Source of the DNA: Stieleria sedimenti
GTDB lineage: Bacteria; Planctomycetota; Planctomycetia; Pirellulales; Pirellulaceae
Length of the DNA: 34,223 bases
NCBI RefSeq assembly: GCF_025060895.1
Contig: NZ_JANZKV010000221.1
Coordinates: 1-34,223, forward strand
Direction of reading: 5' to 3'
This document shows positions 1-12,300 of the stretch, one piece after another. The position numbers and the translations under genes were made by a program. Under the pieces are notes generated by a model that was not told the DNA's origin, made no database searches, and worked only from the letters and a program-made list of their open reading frames with translations. How positions within the stretch are numbered: the first letter of the stretch is position 1; each line of letters opens with the position of its first letter.

Positions 1-30
1 TGGGTGAGATACTAGGGCTGACACAATGCT

Positions 31-180
31 TGCCGGTGGCGTCAGCCACCGGTGGCGAGGGCTCAAACCACCGAGGCCTGAAGGGCCGGCACAGTACTCC
101 CGGGAATCCCAGGTCACTGTGTCGGCCCGTTGGGCCTTGGCATTCCTTTCAACCAGCTCCGGTGGCTGACGCCACCGGCA
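31..180. repeat. Nested palindromic intergenic element
   Basis: A 22-nt perfect inverted repeat has arms at 31-52 and 159-180 (it reads TGCCGGTGGCGTCAGCC and onward, then its reverse complement). A second imperfect pair lies inside it, at 71-94 and 117-140, with about 5 mismatches in 24. A CCGGGA-like centre separates the inner arms. The whole block can fold as one long hairpin or cruciform. It lies upstream of the first lipoprotein gene, and the longest reading frame of that gene runs straight through it, which argues that the frame before position 291 is not coding. The similar style of the other intergenic palindromes here suggests a dispersed repeat, but no second copy of this one was found in the window. 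Confidence 0.75.
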
Positions 181-290
181 GACACTCTGCCGGCCCGCCG
201 GGCCTAAGAACCAGTGACCCGAGAAACAGACATAGAAAACGGAGAAGTCAGCAACTCCGAATCAACTGCTCCAGGGTCGAGCCCTGCTTC

Positions 291-3200
291 ATGAACTCCA
301 CACGCACCATCGACCATCCAGCCACCTCGCCGATCCGCGTTCGATGGTTTGCATGGCTGCTGGGCTTGCTAATCCTCGGATGCGGACCGGCCCCAGAGCC
401 AGTTCAAGAACCGGCGTCGCGTGAAGCACCGACCGTTGAACCGGCGAAGTCAGCCGAGCCACCCGCCGCACTTTCTCGCGAACAACAACTCGACCAAGCT
501 GATCAACTGACCGAAGCGGGACAGCTCGACGAGGCCACCGTCGTTTTGAAGCGTCTGCTGGTCGCCGACCCGAGTGATGTGGAAGTCATCTATCGATTGG
601 CGCTCGCCAAGGCCAATGAGGACGACCTGCCGGCGGCGATCGAGTTTCTCGAATCGATTCCCGAAGACCATCCCGAGGCCGGTCTACCGGCACTCGGCCA
701 GGCGGCGGATTGGTCGTTCCAAGTCGGGCAGTACGCCGATGCCGAACGCAAGTATTCCCGCCTGCTGGAACTGATCCCCGACGCGGGCCGGGCCCATCGG
801 CAACTCGCGTACCTGTTCAATCGCCAGGGGCGGCGTCACGAAGCGGCGGTGCACGTCCGAGAGTTGTGCCGGTTGGGAGACTTCCGGCAAGACGAATTGC
901 ATTCGCTGATCGTGTTGAGTGATGCAATGGCTTCCGATGATGACGCCAAGGACGACGGATCGGTCCGCTATGAACCGATCGGAGTATCCGGAACGGCACG
1001 CGTTCTGTTTACCGAGCAACGCTTCGCTGAGGCCGCAGCGTTGTTGCGTGACAGCGTGACCGAAAACGCCGCCCCGCCCTCGGTCGTGGCGTTGTATGGC
1101 CGGTCACTCGCCGAGGCCCAAGACGATGACGGCTTTCGGCAATGGATCAGCCAAACGGACGATTCCGTGCGTGACTTTTCCGAGTACTGGGCCGCATGGA
1201 CCGCCTATCTGGCCGGCCAACAACAGCCCCGAGCCGCCGTTCGAGCGGCGCTGGAAGCACTCGATCGCGATCCCACGGACTTCTTAACGATCAACCGCTT
1301 GCTGTACATGCTCAAGATCCTCGGCGATGCCGATGGTTACGCAAAGTGGGAACAACGCTGGAAAGCATTGCACCAGGTGTTGACGGCCAACAATTCGATT
1401 TCGAATGCCCAGACACCGAACGTCGATGCGATCGACGAACTGGCGTCGCAGTTGTTCGCGATCGATCGCAAGCTGGAGGCGGTTGCCTGGAAATCCCTGG
1501 AAGCCTACTACCGAAGCCTGCCCGCCGAAGTGATGGAGCATTGGAATACCCAGCGCCAACAATTGGTCTCCGCCGACGATGGGTTTCCCAGTCGTCAGAC
1601 GCGATTGTGTGGGATGGAACTCGGGGCCTATCCGCTTCCCGACATCGAAATCGCGGTGCGTGCACCGGCCGCGCAACCTCCAAAGCCACCCCCTCTCAGG
1701 TCCGCACCGCATCCCGCCGCCTTTCGCAATGTCGCCGCGGAGATCGGCTTGACGCATGCCTACGCGGTGGCACGCAATCCCCAAGACGACGGATTTGCGA
1801 TGTACCAACAAGCCGGCGGCGGCATCGCCGTCCTGGATTATGATTTGGACGGAGCGGCGGATCTTTATTGTGCTCAAGGTGCCGCCGATCCGCCGGAGTT
1901 TCTCGCCGATCGCTCCGACATGCTCTATCGCCAGGCCGACGGGCAGCTTCGCGACGTGACCGTCGACGCCGGTGTCACGGAACGCCGTTACACGATCGGA
2001 TGCACCGCCGGAGATTGGAACCAAGACGGGTTTGCGGACATCGTTGCCACCAACATCGGTGCCAATGTGCTGCTGATCAACAACGGGGATGGCACGTTTT
2101 CGACGTCACCGCTCGCCGGCAGCGACGATCTGCATCGGATGCCGGCTTCGGTCGCGATGGCTGACCTGGATGGCGACCAGATCCCCGATCTCGTGGAACT
2201 CAACTACATCCAAGATTCCGAAATTGCACGATTGCCCGATCGTGATTCATCCGGCGAGGTCGTCGATGCGGTCGGTCCGGGGGATTTCGCATCGGCAATG
2301 GACCGCATCGGCACGAACGATGGAAAAGGGACTGCGGTGTTTCAACCGATCAGCCGACGGGCATCCGACGCGCACAAGGGGCTCGGCGTCGTGATCGCAG
2401 ATTTTGACGGACAACCCGGCAACGACGTGTTTGTCGGCAACGATAAATCGCCGAACCAAATGTGGGTCCGCGATCGCGACACCGGCGTCTGGCAAGATCT
2501 GGCGGTTGTCAACGGCAGCGCCTATTCATCGTCGGGTGCCGCGACGGCCAGCATGGGGATCGCTGCGAGCGATTTTGACAGAAACGGAACGCTGGATCTG
2601 CATATCGCCAACTTTCAAAACGAAAGCGTCTGTCTGTACTTGAACCAAGACGGTTCGTTCCGCGATCGGGCGATCGAATATGGGCTCGGCGTCCCCAGCC
2701 GTTCTGTCCTGGGATTCGGTTCGCAACCCTTGGATTATGACAACGACGCATTGCCGGATCTGGTGGTCAGCAACGGTCACATCGACCGATATCAATCGAT
2801 GGCCGGTCCCTTTGAACAACTTCCGCAACTGTTCGGCAATTTGGCCGGGCGTTTCGAACAAGTCGATGTCGCCGATCCGTCCGGCTATTGGGACACCGGC
2901 CATCTCGGACGCAGCGTGGCGACACTCGATTTCGATCGCGACGGAAGGAACGACGTCGTGATTTCCCACGTCGGCGAAACCACCGCGCTGTTGCTCAACG
3001 AAACGCCGACACGACATCACTGGCTGCAGCTGCGATTGGTCGGCGTCCAAAGCGAACGTGATGCGATCGGTGCCAAGATCACGGTCCAAGTGGCGGACCA
3101 GCAATTGACCGGCTGGGTGATCGGCGGCGATGGATACCTGGCCAAAAACGAAGCCGTCGTGTCGTTCGGTTTGGGCGATGCCAACTCGGTCGATCAGATT

Positions 3201-3317
3201 CAGGTCCAATGGCCCAGTGGGGTTCACCAGCAATTCGGACCGACCGCTGTCGACCGGCGAATCCTATTGATCGAGAACCAATCGGATTTCGATTGGCCCG
3301 GACATGAAAATCATTGA
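291..3317 (+). CDS. TPR / FG-GAP (VCBS) / ASPIC-UnbV lipoprotein, copy 1
   Basis: This encodes a large exported lipoprotein of about 1008 residues. The start at 291 gives a positively charged N-terminus, a hydrophobic stretch and a lipobox ending LILGC (Cys31); the 87 codons upstream in frame come from a palindromic repeat. TPR-like helical repeats cover roughly residues 65-200, followed by more helical sequence to about 480. From about residue 500 come seven Asp-rich FG-GAP calcium-type loops: DYDLDGAAD (about 516), DWNQDGFAD, DLDGDQIPD, DFDGQPGND, DFDRNGTLD, DYDNDALPD and DFDRDGRND. These are expected to build a beta-propeller. Residues about 909-1000 form an ASPIC/UnbV domain with the typical QSERDAIGAK and FGLGDA segments. 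The family is common and expanded in Planctomycetes; its function is unknown, and ligand binding or protein scaffolding outside the cytoplasmic membrane is inference. The gene overlaps its paralogue by 14 bp, so the two are probably co-transcribed. Confidence 0.9.
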   Translation: MNSTRTIDHPATSPIRVRWFAWLLGLLILGCGPAPEPVQEPASREAPTVEPAKSAEPPAALSREQQLDQADQLTEAGQLDEATVVLKRLLVADPSDVEVIYRLALAKANEDDLPAAIEFLESIPEDHPEAGLPALGQAADWSFQVGQYADAERKYSRLLELIPDAGRAHRQLAYLFNRQGRRHEAAVHVRELCRLGDFRQDELHSLIVLSDAMASDDDAKDDGSVRYEPIGVSGTARVLFTEQRFAEAAALLRDSVTENAAPPSVVALYGRSLAEAQDDDGFRQWISQTDDSVRDFSEYWAAWTAYLAGQQQPRAAVRAALEALDRDPTDFLTINRLLYMLKILGDADGYAKWEQRWKALHQVLTANNSISNAQTPNVDAIDELASQLFAIDRKLEAVAWKSLEAYYRSLPAEVMEHWNTQRQQLVSADDGFPSRQTRLCGMELGAYPLPDIEIAVRAPAAQPPKPPPLRSAPHPAAFRNVAAEIGLTHAYAVARNPQDDGFAMYQQAGGGIAVLDYDLDGAADLYCAQGAADPPEFLADRSDMLYRQADGQLRDVTVDAGVTERRYTIGCTAGDWNQDGFADIVATNIGANVLLINNGDGTFSTSPLAGSDDLHRMPASVAMADLDGDQIPDLVELNYIQDSEIARLPDRDSSGEVVDAVGPGDFASAMDRIGTNDGKGTAVFQPISRRASDAHKGLGVVIADFDGQPGNDVFVGNDKSPNQMWVRDRDTGVWQDLAVVNGSAYSSSGAATASMGIAASDFDRNGTLDLHIANFQNESVCLYLNQDGSFRDRAIEYGLGVPSRSVLGFGSQPLDYDNDALPDLVVSNGHIDRYQSMAGPFEQLPQLFGNLAGRFEQVDVADPSGYWDTGHLGRSVATLDFDRDGRNDVVISHVGETTALLLNETPTRHHWLQLRLVGVQSERDAIGAKITVQVADQQLTGWVIGGDGYLAKNEAVVSFGLGDANSVDQIQVQWPSGVHQQFGPTAVDRRILLIENQSDFDWPGHENH

Positions 3318-6300
3318 GCGTGAACCAGTGACTGACCGCACGATCCATCTGACGTCGGCGATTGCCATTGTTCTGACCCTTTCGATCGGGTGTCGGCACA
3401 GCGAAAATCCCAAGACGTCCATCACGCCGGCAGAACAAGACCGTGATTCGTTGCCGCAAGTTCCGTCGGGCGATGCGTCTGCCGCTGAGCCACGAACAGG
3501 CGTCGCCACCGATCCACCAGCGAAAATCACCATGGATCGCGCCGGCGTGATCGCCAAGGCCGAGCAACTGGAACAACAAGGTGACTTGCGCGGCGCCGAG
3601 TCTGTCCTGCGGTCTCTGCTGTTGGTCGACCCCCACGATGATGAAATCCTGTTCCGGATGGCCAACCTTGCCGCCGGACGCGGTGATCTGGCCGAGGCCA
3701 TCGAAGTGCTGAAAATCATTCCCGCCGATCATCCGGAATCCGGACTGCCGGCACTCGGTCAGGCCGCCGATTGGTCGTTCCAGTTGGGACGTTACCAAGA
3801 CGCAGAACGCGGCTATCTCAAAATCCTGGAACAGATCCCGCAGGCCGCTCCAGCACACCGAAAGCTGGCGTTTCTCTACAACCGCCAAGGCCGTCGCCAT
3901 GAAGCCGTCGAACATGTGCGCCATCTGTGCAGACAGGGCAACGTGCGTCAGGACGAATTGCACTCGCTGATGCAGCCGAGCGATGCGATGTACGACCCTC
4001 CCGCCGAGACCCCCGCTGCTCCCGACCGACACCTGTACTATCCGATCGGCGTCTCCGGCGAAGCGAGAAAGTTGTTCATGGACGAAAACTTCCAAGCGGC
4101 CGTCGACGTGTTGCGGGATTCGGTCGAAGCCGATCAACAGCCGCCCTCGATCGTCGCGTTCTTCGGCCGCGCCGCCGCCGAGGCACAGGACGATGTGAGT
4201 TTTCAGTGGTGGCTGGGCAAAGTCGATGCCCGCGTGAAACAGTTCTCCGAATACTGGGCCGCCATCGGGACCTATTGGTGGACCCAACGCAAACCCGAAC
4301 AGGCCACCCGAGCTCTGATGGAAGCCCTCGATCGCGAGCCCTCGGATTTCAGGTCGATCGTCCGCTTGCGAGCTGCTCTGGAAGCGCTGGGACGCGGCGA
4401 AGATGCCGAACAGTGGTCCGAGCGTTGGAAGACGCTGCGCGATGTGTCCCAAGTCAATAATCGGATCGCCGATGCGCCGCAGCCCGATATCGCATCCCTG
4501 CTCAAGCTCGCCACATTGCTCGAGTCACTCGATCGTCGACTTGAAAGCGTCTTGTGGAAGTCATTGGCAGCCCATTATCAGCGGGCCCCCCGGAACGTCC
4601 TGCAAGTGCTGCAAAGCGAACTCGTGCGGTTGGTCCAATCCGAGCAGGGTTTTCCCGAGACAGCGGTCAAGCTTTGCGGGATGCGACTCGACGCATTCCC
4701 CTTACCCGCGACGGATCTGGCCGAAACCAATCTTCCGATCCCAACTGCCAGCTCGGCCTCCGCACCCCATGATTCGGTTGAACCCACGTTTGAGAATGTC
4801 GCCGCTGATGTCGGTCTGATGCACGCGTTTCACGTCGCGAGTTCCACGCAAGACCGTGGCTTTTCAGTGTATCAGTCCGTCGGCGGTGCCGTCGCAGCAA
4901 TCGATTACGACTTGGACGGCCGGGCGGACCTTTATTTCACCCAAGGTGGTGCGGACCCGCCGATGTTTGTCGGTCGCGAAAGCAACGTCTTGTATCGTCA
5001 AACGGAAGGGAAACTCGTGGACATCACCGAGCATGCGGGAGCCCAACAGAATCGCTACTCCACCGGTGTCACCGTCGGTGACTGGAACCAAGACGGATTC
5101 GCGGACTTGGTGGTTGCAAACGTTGGTCAGAATTCGCTCTGGATCAACTCCGGCGACGGCACCTTTCGACCGGTCGATTTCGATGACCGTGATGACAAAA
5201 CGATCTTGACGACTTCATTGGCGATGGCGGATTTGAGCGGGGACGCTTTGCCGGACGTGTTCGAGTTGAACTATCTGCACGATCCCGCCTTCAGCAAACG
5301 TCCCGCAGTCAACGAGTTGGGCCAAGTCGTCGGCTATCTCAAGCCGGCCGAGTTCAATCCGGGCACCGATCGATGGATCACGAACGATGGCAAGGGACAA
5401 GCGTCTTTCCGGCTCATTGGTGATCCTGATGCCGCAGCGGCCTCCGGACTCGGGGTCGTCGTCGGCGATTTCGACGATCGCCATCCGGGAAACGAAGTCT
5501 TTGTCGGCAATGACACTGACCCCAATCAACTGTGGGTCCGCGGAAACGGGACGGACGAAAATCCTTGGCGTGACGTCGCGATGTCACGTGGTTGTGCCTT
5601 CGGATTCGACGGCGTGCCGACCGCGTCGATGGGCGTGGCCGCGGGTGACTTCGACCAAAACGGTGCCCTCGATTTTCACGTGACGAATTTTCAAGACGAG
5701 AACGCCAGCCTGTTTCTCAACCGCGATGGGATGTTTCAAGACCGAAACGTCGGATTCGGATTGGCCGGCCCCAGTTCCTCCGTGCTCGGATTCGGAACCC
5801 AATCGATCGACTACAACAATGACGGCACACTGGATCTGGTCGTGACCAACGGGCACATCGAACAGTCCGCCGCCATTCCCGATCCTTTCGAACAACCCCC
5901 GCAATTGTTTCGAAATCTCGGCAACCGGTTCGAGCTTTGCGACGTCTCCGATCCCTCGGGCTACTGGAGCGGTCGACACGTGGGACGCGGACTGGCACGC
6001 CTGGATTTCAACCGCGACGGAAAGATGGACGTTGTCGTCACGCATCTCGGCGAGACCTCGGCCCTGTTGATCAATCGCACCGAAACGCAAAACCACTGGA
6101 TTCAAATTCAGCTGGTCGGCACGCAAAGCGAACGCGATGCGATCGGCGCCAAAGTGGACGTACAAGTCGGAGACCGCAGTCTGTCACAATGGGTCGTCGC
6201 CGGAGACGGATTCTTTTGCCGAAACGAAGCGGTCTTGGCGTTCGGTCTCGGTGATCGCCAACAAGTCGACCAGCTCTCGATCCGCTGGCCGAGTGGACGG

Positions 6301-6381
6301 CGTCAACAACTCAACCATCTTGCCGCCGATCGCCGCCTGTTGATCGTCGAAGGCGATCCGGAACCGTTTGAGCGTTGGTGA
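3304..6381 (+). CDS. TPR / FG-GAP (VCBS) / ASPIC-UnbV lipoprotein, copy 2
   Basis: This is a second lipoprotein of 1025 residues with the same architecture as its upstream neighbour, and is clearly a paralogue. Shared blocks include LPALGQAADWSFQ, FSEYW, SERDAIGAK and the propeller loops. A hydrophobic segment ends in the lipobox LSIGC (Cys30). TPR-like repeats span about residues 75-215. Seven calcium-type loops follow, among them DYDLDGRAD, DWNQDGFAD, DLSGDALPD, DFDQNGALD, DYNNDGTLD and DFNRDGKMD. A C-terminal UnbV domain begins near NHWIQIQLVG. The ATG at 3304 overlaps the previous stop by 14 bp; a GTG at 3328 would also keep the lipobox. The signal region and the linker before the propeller have diverged most, so the duplication is not very recent. 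The function is unknown; an extracytoplasmic binding role is inferred from the domain set. Confidence 0.9.
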   Translation: MKIIEREPVTDRTIHLTSAIAIVLTLSIGCRHSENPKTSITPAEQDRDSLPQVPSGDASAAEPRTGVATDPPAKITMDRAGVIAKAEQLEQQGDLRGAESVLRSLLLVDPHDDEILFRMANLAAGRGDLAEAIEVLKIIPADHPESGLPALGQAADWSFQLGRYQDAERGYLKILEQIPQAAPAHRKLAFLYNRQGRRHEAVEHVRHLCRQGNVRQDELHSLMQPSDAMYDPPAETPAAPDRHLYYPIGVSGEARKLFMDENFQAAVDVLRDSVEADQQPPSIVAFFGRAAAEAQDDVSFQWWLGKVDARVKQFSEYWAAIGTYWWTQRKPEQATRALMEALDREPSDFRSIVRLRAALEALGRGEDAEQWSERWKTLRDVSQVNNRIADAPQPDIASLLKLATLLESLDRRLESVLWKSLAAHYQRAPRNVLQVLQSELVRLVQSEQGFPETAVKLCGMRLDAFPLPATDLAETNLPIPTASSASAPHDSVEPTFENVAADVGLMHAFHVASSTQDRGFSVYQSVGGAVAAIDYDLDGRADLYFTQGGADPPMFVGRESNVLYRQTEGKLVDITEHAGAQQNRYSTGVTVGDWNQDGFADLVVANVGQNSLWINSGDGTFRPVDFDDRDDKTILTTSLAMADLSGDALPDVFELNYLHDPAFSKRPAVNELGQVVGYLKPAEFNPGTDRWITNDGKGQASFRLIGDPDAAAASGLGVVVGDFDDRHPGNEVFVGNDTDPNQLWVRGNGTDENPWRDVAMSRGCAFGFDGVPTASMGVAAGDFDQNGALDFHVTNFQDENASLFLNRDGMFQDRNVGFGLAGPSSSVLGFGTQSIDYNNDGTLDLVVTNGHIEQSAAIPDPFEQPPQLFRNLGNRFELCDVSDPSGYWSGRHVGRGLARLDFNRDGKMDVVVTHLGETSALLINRTETQNHWIQIQLVGTQSERDAIGAKVDVQVGDRSLSQWVVAGDGFFCRNEAVLAFGLGDRQQVDQLSIRWPSGRRQQLNHLAADRRLLIVEGDPEPFERW

Positions 6382-9300
6382 GCGTTCGGCAAGACCGGAG
6401 CGTTTGCGCCCTGCCGCTACCATCCATGCGTTGTTGTTAGCGGAACGGCGCGAGCGGGCTGTCGATTTAGTCGGGATCTGCTGAGTCAATGGTGAGCCGC
6501 TGGCCGCCAGGCCTCGGGCGGGCGCCGGGATGCCCGGCCGCTCACGCGTCACGGCTCACAAAATCAACAGCCCGCGAGCCGTCCGGTCTTGCGGAAACGA
6601 CGAGTCTCAAAACCTCGCCCACTTAAACGGCCAAGGCGGAAACCTGATCAGCATTGCGCGCCGTTTTCCACTGCGTCTCCGTCTCGGTGTTGGTCCACTC
6701 TCGAAGCATGTCGAGCTGCGCGAGCTTGGAAATCAATTCCGCCAGGGTGGTTGCGTGAAAGTGTTTCATGATTGCGGCGCGGCGGCGTTCGACCGTTCGA
6801 TCTGAAATGTCCAACTCGCGTCCGATCACACGATTCATCTTGCCTTGCATGATCCGCTCCGCCACCGCGCGTTCCTGGTCCGTCATCTTGCTGGCGGCAT
6901 GTTCGAGCGACTCGAGTTGCTTCATCATCTGCAGGTGTCGACGCACACTCTCGGTCACATCTCGTGCCAGATGGTGGCGTCTCACGATCGGGCCGCCTTC
7001 GTACTGAGCAACGCCCACGGTATGGATGGAGAGGATACGTGGATTGCCCGTCGCGTCGCGAACACAGCGAAGTGCGTGAAGGCTGCCGCCACCACTGAGG
7101 TCGGCGTGCTGGCACTCGGCGACATCGTCGTTGAGCGGGTCGTCCTGGCAGAGGAACGATTCGTAGGACAGACCCGCCATCGAATTGGGATCGTAGCCCA
7201 ACACGTTTTCGACCGAGGGGCTGACGTAAGTGATCTCCGACAGGCCTCTGTGGGAAATGAAGAAATAGGGATCCACAAAATCGTTCGGCCGAGGCTGGTC
7301 CAATGCCCAATCACTGCTCACGTCAACGGCTCCTGTTTGGATAATCGGTGTGCGAGTCATCAAAATAGTTCACCGTTGGGGCGTTCCTACGCAATACCGC
7401 TGTTCTGACCGGCAACCCTCAATTTGGGGTGCCGGCTCGTGCGGAGATTCGTCGGGGGGAACGACCGGAGGGGCAAAACGTTGGGGCAGAACGAAGGGGG
7501 CAAAACGAAGGGGGCAAAACGATGGGGGCAGAACGATGGGGGCAGAACGATGGGGGTGGCAGAACGATGGGGGTGGCAGGAATCTGGAGCCAGGGGGTCG
7601 GGGAATTGGGCAATGGTGGCGAGGATGTCTGCGGGTAGAATGGTGGTGGGCGTGTCCGGGGCGGGCATTGTTTTGCCCTCGTCGTTTTGCCACGTCAGCC
7701 TGCGGGCGGTCCAGATGCTGGGAGAGATTTGGTTTGTCGGTTCAAGTTTTGATCATGAATCTGCTGGCGGCGGTCTTGCTTGCACCGTGGATGTGCACTG
7801 CCGCGGCGGCGGGTGATGCCGGCGGCTCGCCCGCGCCCGCGCCGCAACGCAAACTCGATTTGCCTGTACCGCCGTATCGCTACAGCGACTTGGACGCGCC
7901 CGACGCGATTGCCGATCAACTCCGTCGACTGGACAACACTCCCGCGGACAATCCACTGACCGACCACGGGGCGACACTCGGCCGCGTCCTGTTTTACGAC
8001 AAAACACTCTCCGCCAACGGCACGACGTCTTGTGCGACGTGCCACGAACAACAGCACGCGTTCAGTGACCCTCGGACGAAAAGCGTCGGCTTCCGAGGTG
8101 AAACGGTCAGCCGGAACTCGATGAGTCTTGTGAATCTGCGTTTCTATGCCCGCGATCGGTTCTTCTGGGACGAACGGGCATCGAGTCTGGAAACGCAGGT
8201 GCTGATGCCGATCGAAAACCCTCTTGAGATGGGACACACGCTCGAAGCATTGGTGCAACAGTTGTCGCGTGATCCGATCTATCCGCCGTTGTTTGCCAAC
8301 GCGTTCGGCGATCCCGCGGTCACGCAAGACCGGATCGCCAAAGCGCTCGCGCAGTTTGTCCGGTCGATCGTTTCCTTTCGGTCACGCTACGACATCGGTT
8401 TGCAACACGTGAAGTCACCGAAGGATGATTTTCCAAATTTCAGCGACCAAGAGAATCTTGGCAAGCGACAGTTCTTCGGCCGCGCCCGTTGTGCCGAATG
8501 TCATCTGCCCGACCACGATGATGTCGGCCAGAAACAATGGGCGGTCTTTCAGTTGAGCGAACCGGGTAACAACGGGATCGATATCGATGGCCCCGACGTT
8601 GACGCCGGAGTCGGCTCGCAGTCTGGGCGGATGCAAGACCGGGGAAAGTTCAAACCGTCGTCGTTGCGGAACATCGCACAAACCGGTCCCTACATGCACG
8701 ACGGACGATTCATCACGCTGGACCAGGTGATCGAGCATTACAATTGGAGCGTCCGGCCGCACGAAAACCTGGATCCTCGACTGGCGGACTTTGCCGCCAA
8801 CGGCTTGGCCTTGCCGGAAGTCCCCAAGGTGGCACTGGCTGCGTTTCTCGCCACGCTGACCGATGATGCGCTGCTGACCGACCCCAAGTTTTCAGATCCG
8901 TTCGTCGCTCAACCGTAGCGATGCGGCCGTCGCACGACGTCGCACGCCGCTCGCTGACCGGTCTGTTGATTTAGTGAGCCGTGACGCGTAGGCGGCCGGG
9001 CATTTTGGCGCCCGCCCGAGGCCTGACGGCCAGCGGCTCACCATTGACTCAGCAGACCCCCAATAAATCAACAGCCCGTGACGCGTCCCGCTGGCATGCC
9101 AGCACGTGGCGTCAGCCAGTGGCTCAGCCGGACGACGTTCGGTGCACGAAGGCGGAGCATTGAGGAAGTCGTGTCCCCAGGCAGAGACCTACGCCGTGAA
9201 CGATTTATTTCCTGTGTTTGATGAGGTTTTAGCGGCAGGGCGCAAGCCCTCCGGCTTGCGCATCGTTGCCAACACACCGGAGGGCTCGCGCCCTACCGCT

Positions 9301-12300
9301 AAAAAGTCGTTCACGGCGTAGGACAGAGGTCGGGAACAAGTGGCCAACTCCACAACACGCGGGGGCGGCTCAACCCGGAAAGACTCGCTTGGGGCACCAG
9401 CTCGATTGCTTCTGCACCAAGATCGCTTTGAGGTGTCCGTCCGGCGTGATCGCCGCGACATGGTCGGGATTTTCCTCCGCGGTACCGGGCGTGTCGAGTT
9501 GCCGTGTGCCGAGACACAACCCGTTGGCCAAGCGTTTACATTCGTCCGGATTGACGATCAGTCGGGGCAGGTGCGAAACGCCGATCGCCGCGGGCAACAG
9601 CAGGGACTCGATTTCGTTTTCACGGAGCTGCGTTTCCGAAACAGAATCCGAGATCGAGAACTCGCCGACGCGTGTTCGGACCAGCGACGTCATCACCGCG
9701 ACGGTGCCGACAGCTTTAGCGAGGTCCACTCCCAGCGTGCGAATGTAGGTGCCGGTTCCGCAAGTGATTTGCAGCTGAAGATCGGGGTAGCGATAAGACA
9801 AGATTTCGATCGTTTTGACGTAAACCTTGCGGGCTGGCATCACCACGTCCTGTCCTTCGCGGGCCATCACGTAGGCCCGTCTGCCGTCGACTTTGATGGC
9901 CGAATAGGCCGGCGGGATCTGCTCGATCGTCCCCGTCAAGCTGCGGCACGCTGACGCGAGTTCTTGGGTGGTCGGGATCGGGTGATCGGGATACAGCTTG
10001 GGTTCGAATTCCATGTCGCCGGTCGGGCTCTCGGCGGCCAGTCGAAACGTCGCCCGATAGCTCTTGGAGGCTTCGTGCACGAAGGGGGTCAGCCGGGCAG
10101 CCGGTCCGACGCCGACGACCAGCACGCCGCTGGCCAGCGGATCAAGCGTGCCGCAGTGCCCCACCTTGACCTTTCGCCCGCGCAATCGTCCTTGGACGAT
10201 GTTGACCAGGTCGCGTGATGAAAAGCCGATCGGCTTGTCGCAATTGAGAAATCCGAACATGTTTCCTGGGTGCGGAGGGGGATGATGTGGGCGGTGGATT
10301 GTCCAAAAACGCAGGGACCGCGTAACATATCCGGCTGACGAACCAAAACAACAGACTGACAGAATGGATGACACCGATGAGCCGAGACGATGATCCCACA
10401 GAACCGATGCTTTTGAAGGGGGCAAGGTTCAACGTCCACCGGATGACGTTGACCGGCGACGATGGCCGGCTTTATCAACGGGAGGTGATCCGTCATCCCG
10501 GTGCGGTCGTGTTGATTCCGATCCTAGACGACGGCCGCGTCGTTCTGATCGAAAACACCCGCCCGACGGTGGGCGAAACACTGCTGGAACTTCCGGCCGG
10601 TACGCGTGAATCGGGCGAAGAGGCCGTGGTCACGGCGTCGCGAGAATTGATCGAAGAAACCGGCTACCGGGCAGGCAAGCTGGAATTGGTTCACGAGTTC
10701 TATTCCGCACCGGGCATTTGCGACGAACTGATGCACCTGTACCGAGCAACCGAGCTGGTCGCCGGGGATCCCGACCGCGAAGCGACCGAGTCGATCGTCA
10801 ATCGGATCGCGACGCGGGACGAAATCAAAGCCTGGATCGCCAACGGAAAAATCCGCGATGCGAAGACCTTGGTAGGTCTGTACGCGCTGTTGTCCGGAGA
10901 TTGAGTGGGCGAGCCCAATGCCATCTACTTTGACGCCAAGCGTTTTTTTGTTAGCGGTAGGGCGCGAGCCCTCCGGTCTTTCACGGTGTTTGTGAAGCGC
11001 GACCGGACGGCTCGCGGGCTGTCGATTTAGTCGATGTTCCGAATTCAATGCCATGATGATATCCCGACGCGTCAGCGAGGGGCGCCGCGTGGCCCCTTGC
11101 TCACGCGTGCGGGCTTAAATCGACAGCCCGCTCGCGCCGTTCCGCTAAGCAACGCACGGAAAATAAGTGGGACAGGCTTCCTGCCTGTCGACGGTGGAAT
11201 GACAGGCTGGAAGCCTATCCCACTCGCAGGATCCGACACTTATTTTCCGTTCGATCCCAACACGTTGAGGCGGTAACCGAGCGGTTACGGCGTCAAGTCG
11301 AAATCGCCGGATAGGTCGCGCCAGACGCAGTGGATATGGTTGGCCGGGTTGCCGGCGGCATCGGCTTGGGTGTTGACGAATTCGATCAAAAACCGTTTGC
11401 CCTGCACGCGGTAGTAATGCCCGATGCCCGGCTTCGTGGCTCCGGCCCAGGCGAAATGCACGTCGTCCCAGCCGTCCTCTTCGATCTGGGCACGGCGTTC
11501 GTCGGCGACCGGATTGGTGACGGCGTCGATGTAGGTATTGACCAGTCTGGTCAGCAACGCCTTGGACTCCTCGCTCATTTCGCGATAGGTGATGCCGGTC
11601 GGTTCATCGACGTTTGCCTGAGCTTCGCCTGCGAAGCGAATTTCTTCGGGCGCGTCTTGGTCGATGATCGCGATGTCTTTCTGGCCGGTTTCAAGCGAAG
11701 CGACCAGATCAAACGCGAGTTGTTCTTCGTCGCGCAGTACGCGCGTTCCCTTGCCCAAGGGACCGGAAACTTCGTTCATCACGGTGGCGGGATTGGCGGC
11801 GAAGAATTGCGGTGTGCTGTCGACCAACTCGCCGTCGCTGAAACTGAAATTCATCGACAGGTGGTGTCCTTCGAAGCTGAGACCCCATTTCCCTTCGTCA
11901 CCGGGCGTGCCGAAGAGGGTCACAAAGTACTTGTGCGGATCGCGTTCCCAGGTGCGGTCCTCCCCTTCCAGTTCTCTCAACACGCCTTCGAGCAACATGA
12001 TTTTGCTGGCCTTTCCGTAGCCCGCTTCGCTGAGGGCACTGCGAAGCAACCGCAGGGCGGCGACCCGCTGGGAGGCATTCATGTTGCGAAGCATCAGCCC
12101 TTTGCGAGTCTTTTTGGGGATGAAGTGCCAATCGACGCGTTGGTCGCTGTCGTAGGGCATCGTCGCGGTCGATTTCTGGTCGTCGTCCAACTGTTCCAGA
12201 AAATTGTTGGCGAATAGCGCGACTTGAGAGCCGGGGGAATCGGCGAGCTTCAGCCCTCCGGCGACCAGGCACAACAAGACAAACGCAACGGATAGAATTC